Shown: piece by piece, positions 52,258 to 60,813 of the stretch | Layout of the letters: the number at the start of each line of letters is the position of its first letter | Position numbering within the stretch: the first letter of the stretch is position 1 | Assembly: GCA_903955385.1 (NCBI GenBank) | Contig: CAJBNH010000135.1 | Span: forward strand, 1-64,000 | DNA from: an uncultured Myxococcales bacterium | GTDB lineage: Bacteria > Myxococcota_A > UBA9042 | Reading direction: 5' to 3' | DNA: 64,000 bases | The notes under the pieces: generated by a model | What the model was told of the DNA's origin: nothing | Database searches by the model: none | The model's input: the letters and a program-made list of their open reading frames with translations, nothing else | Made by a program: the position numbers and the translations under genes

Positions 52258-52499
52258 CACCACGGGTCACGCGCGGCGATGTCGGCCTGCGCCTCTGCCC
52301 AGCCGGGTTCGAGGGCATTGACCTGCGCGTGGGCCTCGAAGAAGCGGTCGAGCTGTTCCGTCAGCGGCACCGGCGGCTGGTGGTCCAGGAAGATCTGCAG
52401 CGCGCGGCGGTACAGCTCGCTTCGGCTCACATGCAGGTCGGCTGCGGCGACTTCGGCGCGCTTGAACAGGTCGTCAGGCAGAGAGATGGCTGTCTTCAT
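52257..52499 (-). CDS. Ribbon-helix-helix antitoxin of the MazF-type toxin
   Basis: 80 residues. The N-terminus 'MKTAISLPDDLFKRAEVAAADLHVSRSEL' is cut here for length to its key part: a ribbon 'TAISLPDDLF' followed by helix-turn-helix-like 'VSRSELYRRAL', typical of DNA-binding RHH antitoxins. The C-terminal ~35 acidic residues should bind and block the toxin. ATG 52499 is chosen over a GTG at 52505 because it lies exactly 7 nt from a -10 box. Autoregulation is expected. Confidence 0.85.
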   Translation of the reverse strand: MKTAISLPDDLFKRAEVAAADLHVSRSELYRRALQIFLDHQPPVPLTEQLDRFFEAHAQVNALEPGWAEAQADIAARDPW

Positions 52500-52505
52500 A
52501 CCCAC

Positions 52506-52534
52506 AGTATAACTCCCGCGAGGCCATCCGGAAA
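52506..52534 (-). promoter_or_regulatory. Leaderless promoter of the toxin-antitoxin pair
   Basis: Minus strand: TTTCCG (52534-52529), 17 bp, TATACT (52511-52506). The -10 ends 7 nt before ATG 52499 and there is no ribosome site, so the mRNA is probably leaderless. Confidence 0.55.
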
Positions 52535-52633
52535 GGGGTTTGCCGGGTCGTCAGCACGATCCATGCCACGGGACCAGGTCAAGAGGTTCAAGGAGTTGCG
52601 TCTCTTCGGGGCAGGGCTGCCCTGTCTCGGGAC

Positions 52634-52660
52634 CGGTCTCGGCGAGGCGTCGCGAGACCG
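52634..52660. promoter_or_regulatory. 8-bp inverted repeat upstream of the acylase gene
   Basis: CGGTCTCG (52634-52641) and CGAGACCG (52653-52660) with an 11-nt spacer, between the toxin-antitoxin pair and the acylase promoter. Could be an operator. Nothing else stands out in 52535-52712. Confidence 0.3.
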
Positions 52661-52712
52661 AAACCGGCTGCCAAGCGCTCGGTCACGACGCGTCACAGCC
52701 CAAGCGGCCCCG

Positions 52713-52741
52713 TTCCCATCCCCCGCGCACCCGGCTACACT
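52713..52741 (+). promoter_or_regulatory. Candidate promoter of the acylase gene
   Basis: TTCCCA (52713-52718), 17 bp, TACACT (52736-52741), followed by CGAGG and ATG 52786. Confidence 0.45.
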
Positions 52742-52785
52742 GCGCCCTCCCCCCGCAACGACAACCCGAACTGCACGAGGCACCC

Positions 52786-55326
52786 ATGGCCCCGCGATAC
52801 GCTCGTCACTCTTTTCCTCTTTGCCTGCAGGCCGTTGTGGTCATGCTCTCGGTACTTCCGCTGGCCTGCGGCGGTGGTGACGAGGACAAGGTCTCCTCTG
52901 CGAAGTACCAGGCCACGATTCGCTGGGACACCTACGGCGTGCCGCACATCGAGTCCAAGGACCTGGGTGGCGTGTTCTACGGTCAGGGCTATGCCTTTGC
53001 CCGCGACAACATCTGCGTGCTGGCCGACCAGATCGTCAAGGTGCGCAGTGAGCGGTCGAAGTACTTCGGCGCTGGCGAGCAGAACGCCCACATCCAGAGT
53101 GACTTCGCCTACAAGGCCATGCGGGTCGTGAAGAATGCGGAGGAAACCTACCCGAACCTCTCGGCCGACGCCCGCACGATGGTCGATGGCTGGGTGGCGG
53201 GCTACAACCGACGCTTGACTGAAGTCGGCCCCGCCGGTCTGCCAGAGCCGTGCCGCAACGCCGCGTGGGTCAAGCCGATCACGGCGCTGGACCTCATCGC
53301 CTACGGCCACGACCTGGCCAAATACGCAAGTGCGCGCAACCTGAAAGCTTATCTGGCCAGCACGATCCCGCCCACCGACGTTGCCAGCGCTGAGCTGCCG
53401 GGGCTGGACGCGCTGCGGCCACTTGACCGGGGGCTGTCGCAGCTGCGGGATGCGGTCCGCTCGGCGCTTGCGACGCCCAACGACCTGGACCACGCCGCGG
53501 CCAGCAACGGCTGGGCGGTGGGCAAGGACAAGTCCGCGACGGGCAAGGGCATGCTGATTGCCAACCCGCACTTCCCGTGGTCGGGCGAGCTGCGGCTGTG
53601 GGAGGCTCAGTTGACCGTCCCCGGCAAGCTCGACGTCGCGGGTGCCGCCCTGTACGGCGTGCCCGGCATCCTGATCGGCCACAACCAGCACGTCGCCTAC
53701 ACGGCCACGGTGTCGGCGTCGCGCAAGATGACCGCCTACAAGCTGACGCTGGTGGCCGGTAACCCCATGCAGTACCTGGACAACGGCGTGCCCAAGCCGA
53801 TCACGTCGCGGCAGGAGTCGATCGAGGTTCTGGGCACCGACGGCAAGCTGACGACCCAGACCCGCACGTTCTACCGCACCGAGTTCGGGCCGCTGGTCGT
53901 GATTCCGGCGCTGGCCGAGTGGACCACGGTCAACGCCTACGCGATTCGCGACGGCAACGAGAACAACCAGAAGCTGTACGACCACTTCCTCGCGCTCGCG
54001 TTTGCCAAGGATATCGATGGGGTAGAGGCCGTGCTGCGCGACGTGCAGGGCAACCCGTGGACCAACACGACGGCCGTCGACGACCAGGGTCACGCGTACT
54101 ACAGCGAGTCGAACAGCACGCCGAACCTGCCGGCGCAGGCGATGGCCGACCACGCGCAGGCCCTCAAGGACGGCGACCTGCTGACGACCGTGGCGTGGCA
54201 GCTGGGCGTGGTGTTCCTGGATGCGAACAAGCTGACGCATCAGTGGATCGTCAAGGCGGGCTCTCGTGAGCCCGGGCTCGTGCCCTATGCCGAGACGCCG
54301 CACTTGCGCCGCGACGACTTCACGCTGAACGCCAACGACTCGCACTGGATCACCAACCCCGCGCAATTGCTGGAAGGATTTGGCCCACTGTACGGTCTGG
54401 AGAAGACCGAGCGCTCGCTGCGAACCCGCTGGAATTTCGAGGCGATGATGGGCCAGGGTGCCACGGCGCCCGCGGGTGAGGACGGCAAGTTCACCTTCAC
54501 CGAGCTGCGCGACATGATCTTCTCCAACCGCACTTGGACCGGCGAGCACCTGGCCGCGCAGGTCGTCGGTCGCTGCACAGGAGCGGGCAAGGTGCAGCTG
54601 CGGCTGAAGCCCGACGGAAAGCCCTGCGTGGACGACGGCAAGGGGGCTTGCGCCAACGTCAATCCGACTGAGGTGGACATCGCCCCCGCCTGCGCGGTGC
54701 TGACCAAGTGGGACAAGCGCTGGAACGCCGACAGTCAGGGCGCCGTGCTGTTCCGCGAGTGGCTGTTCGCGCTGCCGGTGTCTTGGAAGGTGCCGTTCGA
54801 TGTGAAGGACCCCCTTGCCACGCCTCGCGACCTGGCCGATGCGCCTGCGCAGGGCGACGACCCCGTGCTGGTGGCGCTGGCGACCGCCTCGTATCGGCTG
54901 ACCCAGGCCAAGCGGCCGCTGGACGCCAAGCTGGGCGACGTGCAGTTCACGTTGCACGGCGCAACGCGCGTGCCGATCCACGGCGGCCTGCACTCGGAAG
55001 GGGCGTTCCATGTCATTGGCGCAACCAACCGCAATGACACGCTGTATCTCGACGCGGCGCCGGCCAAGGCGCTGTCGCCCAGCAGCCTGAATGCCGACGG
55101 CTATCCGCTGAACTACGGCACCAGCTTCGTGATGGCGGTCGAATTCACGGACGCGGGCCCGCACGCCGAGGCGCTGCTGACCTACTCGCAGTCGGCCGAC
55201 CCTGCCAGCCCGTTCTACGCCGACCAGACCAAGCTGTTCGAGCAGGCGAAGTTCCGCGCGATGCCGTTCACCAAGGCCGACGTGTTGGCCGATCCCAAGC
55301 TCGTGACGGTCGAGGTCAAGGAGTAG
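52786..55326 (+). CDS. Penicillin-acylase-family Ntn hydrolase, lipoprotein
   Basis: 846 residues; ATG 52786 with a CGAGG site. Lipobox 'LPLAC' with Cys28. The family's alpha segment begins 'IRWDTYGVPHIESKDLGG' and has 'GQGYAFARDN'. Ser240 in 'AASNGWAVG' is the predicted N-terminal nucleophile exposed by self-cleavage, followed by 'LIANPHFPW'. Related enzymes split penicillins, cephalosporins or acyl-homoserine lactones; the substrate here cannot be told. Placement on the cell surface would suit degradation of foreign quorum signals or antibiotics (inference). Confidence 0.85.
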   Translation: MAPRYARHSFPLCLQAVVVMLSVLPLACGGGDEDKVSSAKYQATIRWDTYGVPHIESKDLGGVFYGQGYAFARDNICVLADQIVKVRSERSKYFGAGEQNAHIQSDFAYKAMRVVKNAEETYPNLSADARTMVDGWVAGYNRRLTEVGPAGLPEPCRNAAWVKPITALDLIAYGHDLAKYASARNLKAYLASTIPPTDVASAELPGLDALRPLDRGLSQLRDAVRSALATPNDLDHAAASNGWAVGKDKSATGKGMLIANPHFPWSGELRLWEAQLTVPGKLDVAGAALYGVPGILIGHNQHVAYTATVSASRKMTAYKLTLVAGNPMQYLDNGVPKPITSRQESIEVLGTDGKLTTQTRTFYRTEFGPLVVIPALAEWTTVNAYAIRDGNENNQKLYDHFLALAFAKDIDGVEAVLRDVQGNPWTNTTAVDDQGHAYYSESNSTPNLPAQAMADHAQALKDGDLLTTVAWQLGVVFLDANKLTHQWIVKAGSREPGLVPYAETPHLRRDDFTLNANDSHWITNPAQLLEGFGPLYGLEKTERSLRTRWNFEAMMGQGATAPAGEDGKFTFTELRDMIFSNRTWTGEHLAAQVVGRCTGAGKVQLRLKPDGKPCVDDGKGACANVNPTEVDIAPACAVLTKWDKRWNADSQGAVLFREWLFALPVSWKVPFDVKDPLATPRDLADAPAQGDDPVLVALATASYRLTQAKRPLDAKLGDVQFTLHGATRVPIHGGLHSEGAFHVIGATNRNDTLYLDAAPAKALSPSSLNADGYPLNYGTSFVMAVEFTDAGPHAEALLTYSQSADPASPFYADQTKLFEQAKFRAMPFTKADVLADPKLVTVEVKE

Positions 55327-55342
55327 CCGGCGTCGCGCTTCC

Positions 55343-55371
55343 TTGCGCACCCCGCTCACCCCTCCTATCCT
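55343..55371 (+). promoter_or_regulatory. Candidate promoter of deoB-deoA
   Basis: TTGCGC (55343-55348), 17 bp, TATCCT (55366-55371), then ACAGGAG before ATG 55406. Confidence 0.5.
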
Positions 55372-55405
55372 GCTGCGGCGTTCGATTTCCGCCGTACAGG
55401 AGCCC

Positions 55406-56614
55406 ATGACCTCGACTTCTTCCGCTTCCCGCCCCTTCACCAAGGCTTGCATCCTCGTCCTCGACGGCGCCGGTATCGGCGCGCTGCCGGACGTGGCCGA
55501 CTTTGGCGACCCGCCCACGGTGAACACGCTGTCGAACCTGGCTCACGCCGTGGGGCCGCTGAACCTGCCGAATTTCCAGCGGTTGGGTCTGGGCAACTTG
55601 GCCGACATGCCCGGAGTTCCCCCCGCCGACCAACCGGGCGCATTTCTGGTCCGGATGGCCGAGCTGTCGAACGGCAAGGACACCCCGACGGGTCACTGGG
55701 AGATGGTGGGCGTGCGCACGACCCAGCCGTTTGCGACCTATGCCGACGGCTTTCCCCCCGAGATCATCGAAGAGTTTCAGCGGCTTTCCGGCTACGAGAT
55801 CTTGGGCAACCTCGTCTCCAGCGGCACCGTGATCCTCGATCAGCTGGGGCCCGAGCACATGCGCACGGGCAAGCCGATCGTCTACACGTCGGCCGACAGC
55901 GTGTTTCAGATCGCCGCCCACGAAGGTGTGATGCCGATCGACGAGCTGCACCGCATCTGCCAGATCGCCCGCGAGATGCTGGACAAGTACCGCGTCGGCC
56001 GCGTGATCGCCCGCCCCTTCATCGGCCGGCCGGGCAGCTTCAAGCGCACGTACAACCGCAAGGACTTCAGCATGCCGCCGCCCAAGGGCACGCTGCTGGA
56101 CCAGCTGGTGCAGGCCGGCATCCCGGTGTTGGGCGTGGGCAAGATCCAAGATATTTTCGCGGGTTGTGGTATTCCCGAGTCGATCCACACGGAGGGCAAC
56201 ACCGACGGCATCGCCCACACGCTCGAAGCGGTGCGCGACCGGCGCGGCCTGATCTTCACCAACCTCGTCGACTTCGACGCGCTGTACGGTCACCGCCGCG
56301 ATCCGCAGGGTTTCTACCGTGCGATGGTCGAGGCAGACGCGGCCCTGCCGGCCCTGCTGGATGCGCTGGGCGACGACGGCCTGTTGGTCATGACGGCCGA
56401 TCACGGCAATGACCCGACCTACATGGGCTCGACCGATCACACCCGCGAGTACGTGCCGCTCATCCTCGCCTCACGCCGGTTCGACCGCACGGGGGGGGCA
56501 GACTTGGGCACGACCGACAGCTTTGCCGCGCTGGGGCAGACGCTTGCTCAAAACTTCGGCGTGGCGCCCCTGCCCATCGGCCAGTCGTTCTTCCGCGAGA
56601 TCACGGCCGGCTGA
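55406..56614 (+). CDS. deoB: Phosphopentomutase
   Basis: 402 residues; ATG 55406. It interconverts (deoxy)ribose 1-phosphate and 5-phosphate. Alkaline-phosphatase-fold motifs: 'LVLDGAGIGALPD' (metal Asp20), 'DTPTGHWEMVG' (activating Thr), 'EGNTDGIAHT', 'DFDALYGHRRDPQGF', and 'MTADHGNDPTYMGSTDHTREY'. The length fits bacterial DeoB. It precedes deoA by 57 nt, giving the classic nucleoside-breakdown pair. A G8 run (56491-56498) lies in the coding sequence near the end. Confidence 0.93.
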   Translation: MTSTSSASRPFTKACILVLDGAGIGALPDVADFGDPPTVNTLSNLAHAVGPLNLPNFQRLGLGNLADMPGVPPADQPGAFLVRMAELSNGKDTPTGHWEMVGVRTTQPFATYADGFPPEIIEEFQRLSGYEILGNLVSSGTVILDQLGPEHMRTGKPIVYTSADSVFQIAAHEGVMPIDELHRICQIAREMLDKYRVGRVIARPFIGRPGSFKRTYNRKDFSMPPPKGTLLDQLVQAGIPVLGVGKIQDIFAGCGIPESIHTEGNTDGIAHTLEAVRDRRGLIFTNLVDFDALYGHRRDPQGFYRAMVEADAALPALLDALGDDGLLVMTADHGNDPTYMGSTDHTREYVPLILASRRFDRTGGADLGTTDSFAALGQTLAQNFGVAPLPIGQSFFREITAG

Positions 56615-56671
56615 GCCTTCACAACCGCCCGTCTCCGCACCGCTTTCCCCCCAAGCCCCCGGAGTTCTCCC

Positions 56672-58018
56672 ATGACCCTGTTTCGTGCCGTCGAGACGAT
56701 TGGCCGCAAGCGCGATGGCCTCGAGCTGTCCCCCGCAGAGATCCAAGCCTTGGTCGATGGTTATGTCGCGGGCACCGTGCCGGACTACCAGATGGCGGCC
56801 TTTGCCATGGCCGTGCTGCTCAAGGGCATGACTTCGCTGGAAGTGGCGACGCTGCTCGAGGCCATGCAGCGCTCTGGCGACATCGTCACCTGGCCCGGCC
56901 TGCCGTGGCCGACGGCCGACAAGCACTCGACCGGCGGCGTGGGCGACAAGATCAGCATCCCGCTGGCCCCAGCGGTCGCGGCGTGTGGCGTGGCGGTGCC
57001 GATGATCTCGGGCCGTGGTCTGGGGCACACTGGCGGCACGCTGGACAAGCTCGAGTCGATCCCCGGACCCGGCCGCGACGGCACGGGCGGCGGCTTCGAT
57101 GTGCGCCTGTCGCTGGACGATTTTCACAAGGTCGTCGCCGACACCGGGCTGGGCCTGATCGGCCAGACCGAGCGCTTGGTGCCCGCCGACCGCAAGCTCT
57201 ACGCCCTGCGCGACGTCACGGCCACGGTCGAGTCGATCCCGCTCATCGTCGCGTCAATCCTGTCCAAGAAGCTGGCCGAGGGCGTTGCCTCGTTGGTGCT
57301 GGACGTGAAGGTCGGCTCCGGCGCCTTCATGAAGACCCGCGAACGCGCGATGGAATTGGCGTCGGCGATGGTCGGCGCGGGCCAGGCCGCCGGACGCAAC
57401 GTCACCGCTTTCCTGACGGCGATGGACCGGCCGCTCGGCACCCACATCGGCAACGCGCTCGAGATCGTCGAGTCGATTCACTTGTTGCACGGCAAGGGGC
57501 CCGCCGACTCCCGCGCGCTGGTCTTGCGCTTTGGCGGCGAGATGCTGCGGCTGTCGGGTGTGGTGCAAACGCTGGCAGAGGGTGAAGTGCGCATCGCAAG
57601 GTCCCTGGACGACGGCAGCGCGCTCGCCAAGTTCCGCGAGATGCTGGTGGCGCAAGGCGGCGACCCGCGCGTGGCCGACGACCCGGACCTGATGCCCAAG
57701 GCGCCCGTGGTCGTGCCGCTGCACGCGTGGGACGGCGGCTTCTTGACCAAGGTTGACGCGTTGGGTGTGGGGCTTGCGGCGGTGCACATGGGCGCAGGCC
57801 GCAACACCTCGGCCGACGTCATCGACGTGCGCGTGGGCTTCGTGCTCGAAAAGAACGCGGGCGACGCGGTGGCCACCGGCGACGTGATCCTGTGGGTCCA
57901 CGCGGCCGACGAAGCGCAGGCGCAGCGGGCACTTGCAGAGCTGCGTCAGGTCATCGCCATCGGCCCGCAACCGCCGACCGACCTGCTGCCGCTGTTCATG
58001 GACGTGGTCGAGCGGTAG
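56672..58018 (+). CDS. deoA: Thymidine/pyrimidine-nucleoside phosphorylase
   Basis: 448 residues; ATG 56672 with GGAG. It splits thymidine or other pyrimidine nucleosides with phosphate to the base and (deoxy)ribose 1-phosphate, the substrate of DeoB. The family signature 'GRGLGHTGGTLDKLESIPG' and the phosphate-binding 'KHSTGGVGDK' are both intact, as are the start 'IGRKRDGLELS' and 'DVKVGSGAFMK'. It could be DeoA or the broader Pdp type. Convergent with the 5'-nucleotidase gene (18 nt). Confidence 0.92.
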   Translation: MTLFRAVETIGRKRDGLELSPAEIQALVDGYVAGTVPDYQMAAFAMAVLLKGMTSLEVATLLEAMQRSGDIVTWPGLPWPTADKHSTGGVGDKISIPLAPAVAACGVAVPMISGRGLGHTGGTLDKLESIPGPGRDGTGGGFDVRLSLDDFHKVVADTGLGLIGQTERLVPADRKLYALRDVTATVESIPLIVASILSKKLAEGVASLVLDVKVGSGAFMKTRERAMELASAMVGAGQAAGRNVTAFLTAMDRPLGTHIGNALEIVESIHLLHGKGPADSRALVLRFGGEMLRLSGVVQTLAEGEVRIARSLDDGSALAKFREMLVAQGGDPRVADDPDLMPKAPVVVPLHAWDGGFLTKVDALGVGLAAVHMGAGRNTSADVIDVRVGFVLEKNAGDAVATGDVILWVHAADEAQAQRALAELRQVIAIGPQPPTDLLPLFMDVVER

Positions 58019-58036
58019 GGACCCGGATCCCGCGGC

Positions 58037-59719
58037 CTACGGCGCCAGCGGCTGGTCCATCGTCCCGTCGACCACGGCCGACTCGATCACCTCGGCAAGC
58101 AGCGGCGAGCCCTTGCACGGGTCTTCGTCGGTATAGTCGCGTCCATCCAGGCACTTGCGAGCGGTCCCGCCCAGCGCGTAGTACGTGCCGGCCTTGGTCA
58201 GGTAGTCCAACGTCGCCAGGCGATACAGGCCCTTGGGGTCCACCGGCTTGCCGTCGACGGCGATGCTGACCACCCGCTGGCCGGGCTGCACGATCTCGAC
58301 CGGCTTGTTGTCTTCGTACCGGTACTTGATGCCCGGATTGTCCGGCAGGCACTGCACGTCCAGGCCGAACACGACCGCGCGCGACGGTCGCCGCTCGTTG
58401 CCGCCGGCGCCCACCGTACCGCCGCACGAGCTGTCGAATGCCTGCGCCAGCTGCTCGCCCGTCAGCTCGACCAGCACCAGGTGGTTCTGGAAGGGGTGAA
58501 TCGCGGCGATTTCCAAATTCGTCACCGGTCCAACCGGATAGACCGTGTTGCTGCGCAGGCCGCCCGAGTTCAGCAGCCCCGCGACCACCGGCTTGCCGCT
58601 CTTCTCCTGGGCAAAGTGCTGCACCGCCCGCGCTGCCCGCTGGCCGTAGTCCGACTTGGCGCCCGACACGTCCCAAGGCACCGTGCGCTGGCCCACCACC
58701 CGCTCTTGAATCAGCGGCTCGCGTGCGGCGGCAATCGCCTGCTCGGTCGCTTCGTCGCGCGGCATGTCGGTCTTGACCTCGCGGATCAGCCACGACGACC
58801 GCGGCAGGTCCATGCCCGGCTTGCCGTTCGCCTTGCCCACGAGTTCCAGATAGCCCACGTACTTGAAGCGCTCGCCCGACTGCACGACGACGGTCTGCTC
58901 GAACCGCTCCCACCGCCACTGCCGCGAGTGCGAGTGGCCACCGATGATCGCGTCGATGCCCTGGACGTGCTCGGCGAGCTTCATGTCGCCCTCGATGCCC
59001 AAGTGGCTGATCACCACGATCACCTGCGCGCCCTGCTGCTTCAGGCGGGCGATGGCGGCGCGCGCGGCGGGAAACACGGGGTCGTCAGGGTTCTTGAACT
59101 TCAGGTCGCCGATGTCCGAGATCTGCTTGGCCGAGGGCGTCAGCAGCCCGAACAGGCCCACGCGCAGCCCGCCGCAATCGGCGACGACCTGCTCCTTGAT
59201 CAGCGGCGCACCCGGGCGGTCGAGGATCGAGCCCGGCAGGTCGACGTTGGCCACCAGAATCCGATACGTGCTCAGGCCTTCCAGAGCCGCACGCACCACC
59301 GCCGGTCCGGCGTCGAACTCGTGATTGCCAAGCGTTCCGTAGTCATAGCCGGCCTTCTCGTACACCTGCCACGCCGTCTTGGCCGCGAGCGCCCGGTTGC
59401 CGTCGGCGCGTTCCATGTACCGGCCCTGCAAGTCGTCGCCCGCCGAGACCAGCAGTACCGAGCCCGGATGTTGCGCCAGCAGCCGCTTCTTCTCGGCCGC
59501 GATGCGCGAGATCGATCCTTGGTACGTCATCTTGCCGTCGACGTTGACCTTGGGGCCGTCGAAGTTCGCCTCGGCATCGTTGGTCGTCAGGATCAGGCAG
59601 CGACCGGCGGCCGCCAGGCCATCGTCCGACAGGGGCTCGCGCACTTCCGTGGCCCCACTGCAACCCATCGAAATGACGAGGATCCCGGAGAGACCCCAGC
59701 GCCGCAGCCAAGCGTTCAT
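58037..59719 (-). CDS. 5'-nucleotidase/metallophosphatase-family lipoprotein
   Basis: 560 residues; ATG 59719 with GAGGA. Lipobox 'VISMGC' with Cys20. The N-terminal metallophosphatase domain has 'GDDLQG', 'LGNHEFD', 'ISHLG' and 'GGHSHS'. The first motif is 'TNDAE' (Asp48, Glu50), where the family normally has DxH, so one metal ligand is changed. The C-terminal 5'-nucleotidase domain has 'NSGGLRSN' and 'HPFQNHLVLVELTGEQL'. It would release nucleosides from nucleotides outside the cytoplasm, feeding DeoA. It begins 81 nt after the aldolase stop; a TTGACA lies in that gap. Confidence 0.85.
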   Translation of the reverse strand: MNAWLRRWGLSGILVISMGCSGATEVREPLSDDGLAAAGRCLILTTNDAEANFDGPKVNVDGKMTYQGSISRIAAEKKRLLAQHPGSVLLVSAGDDLQGRYMERADGNRALAAKTAWQVYEKAGYDYGTLGNHEFDAGPAVVRAALEGLSTYRILVANVDLPGSILDRPGAPLIKEQVVADCGGLRVGLFGLLTPSAKQISDIGDLKFKNPDDPVFPAARAAIARLKQQGAQVIVVISHLGIEGDMKLAEHVQGIDAIIGGHSHSRQWRWERFEQTVVVQSGERFKYVGYLELVGKANGKPGMDLPRSSWLIREVKTDMPRDEATEQAIAAAREPLIQERVVGQRTVPWDVSGAKSDYGQRAARAVQHFAQEKSGKPVVAGLLNSGGLRSNTVYPVGPVTNLEIAAIHPFQNHLVLVELTGEQLAQAFDSSCGGTVGAGGNERRPSRAVVFGLDVQCLPDNPGIKYRYEDNKPVEIVQPGQRVVSIAVDGKPVDPKGLYRLATLDYLTKAGTYYALGGTARKCLDGRDYTDEDPCKGSPLLAEVIESAVVDGTMDQPLAP

Positions 59720-59800
59720 GCGTCCTCGCCTTGCACTGGCCGGTTGGCCCATGCCTTTGAAATGTCAAGTGGATCGATCTGGGTCGTGAACAGAACCGGC

Positions 59801-60523
59801 CTAGCTGCCGCGCTGGGCCTTCTTGCGGCGCCGCGCCTCGGGGCCCAGACCGGCCTTCATGCGGGACTCCAACAGCCGCTCGAGATCTGCCGCCGGCACC
59901 GTCCGCAGCGCGCCCGCCTGCATCGCCCGCAGCTGGATGGTCGCCAGGTGCTCGACCAGCTCCATGCGCAGGAACGCCATTTCGAGGTCGTCGCCCCAGG
60001 CGAACACGCCGTGGTTCTCGATCGTGGCGGCGTCGCAACGGTCGGCAGCGGCCTTCAGGGCGGCCACCTGCTCAGCACCATTGGGGAATCCGTAGCCGAT
60101 CAGCGGAATCGCGTCGCCCAGCGAGACCACCGCCTCGGCGATCATCCGCGGCTCGACCGCCTTGCCGGCGATGGCAAGCGCGGTGGCCGAGGGCGCGTGC
60201 GTGTGGATCACGACCTGCACGTCCGGGCGCGCGGCGTACACGGCACGGTGCATCTTCAGCTCAGAGAAGGGCTTGCGGCCGCCCTGGACCACGCGGTCGT
60301 CGCCGTCGACCACGATCAGGTCGCCCTCGGTCAGCACGCGCTTCGACACGGCCGTCGGGGTCGCCAGCAGCTTGCCCGCAGGCATCCGCATGGTCACGTT
60401 GCCGTCGTGGTTGGCAAGCCAGCCGCGGGCGTGCAGTTCCTTGGCGATGGAGAGCAGCTGCCGGCGCGCTTCGGCCAGCGACCACTCGCCACGGTGCAGG
60501 GTATGGACCGGAGTGCCGCTCAC
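59801..60523 (-). CDS. Class II aldolase (fuculose-phosphate-aldolase type)
   Basis: 240 residues from GTG 60523, with AGAGG upstream and 11 nt after the BMC-P stop. Zinc ligands are in place: Glu88 ('FSELKMH'), His107 and His109 ('VVIHTHA'), His171 ('IENHGVFAWG'). The family cleaves ketose 1-phosphates to dihydroxyacetone phosphate and an aldehyde: lactaldehyde from fuculose or rhamnulose, acetaldehyde from 5-deoxyribulose. In some microcompartment loci (PVM type) such an aldolase makes the aldehyde handled inside the shell. The C-terminal ~25 residues are very basic ('RRRKKAQRGS'). Substrate here unknown. Confidence 0.85.
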   Translation of the reverse strand: MSGTPVHTLHRGEWSLAEARRQLLSIAKELHARGWLANHDGNVTMRMPAGKLLATPTAVSKRVLTEGDLIVVDGDDRVVQGGRKPFSELKMHRAVYAARPDVQVVIHTHAPSATALAIAGKAVEPRMIAEAVVSLGDAIPLIGYGFPNGAEQVAALKAAADRCDAATIENHGVFAWGDDLEMAFLRMELVEHLATIQLRAMQAGALRTVPAADLERLLESRMKAGLGPEARRRKKAQRGS

Positions 60524-60534
60524 GATTCAGGCCT

Positions 60535-60813
60535 CTAGGCGTTGGGAGCGACCGACACCTGATCGACCACGCCGACGATCAGGCAGCGCACGGGGGACTT
60601 GGGGTCGGCCAGGATCTGGCGGATGCCGTTGCCTTCGCGCAGCACCAGCACAACGTCGCCGGGACCCGACTGCGCGTGGTCAACGGCCAGAAAGCTCTCG
60701 CCGGAGTCGCTGCCGTCGGCCTCGAGGGGCTGCACGGAGAAGATCGCCAGCGTGTTCAGGTGCGGGTGCTTGATCGTCGAGACGACGTTGCCCAAGACGC
60801 GACAGAGGATCAT
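60535..60813 (-). CDS. Microcompartment vertex protein BMC-P (EutN/CcmL family)
   Basis: 92 residues. It starts 'MILCRVLGNVVSTIKHP' and has 'LAVDHAQSGPGDVVLVLREGNGIR', both hallmark segments of the pentameric EutN/CcmL fold that caps vertices of bacterial microcompartments. It overlaps the preceding BMC-P gene by 4 nt (ATGA). The length is typical. No hexameric or trimeric shell genes are in the window. Confidence 0.93.
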   Translation of the reverse strand: MILCRVLGNVVSTIKHPHLNTLAIFSVQPLEADGSDSGESFLAVDHAQSGPGDVVLVLREGNGIRQILADPKSPVRCLIVGVVDQVSVAPNA

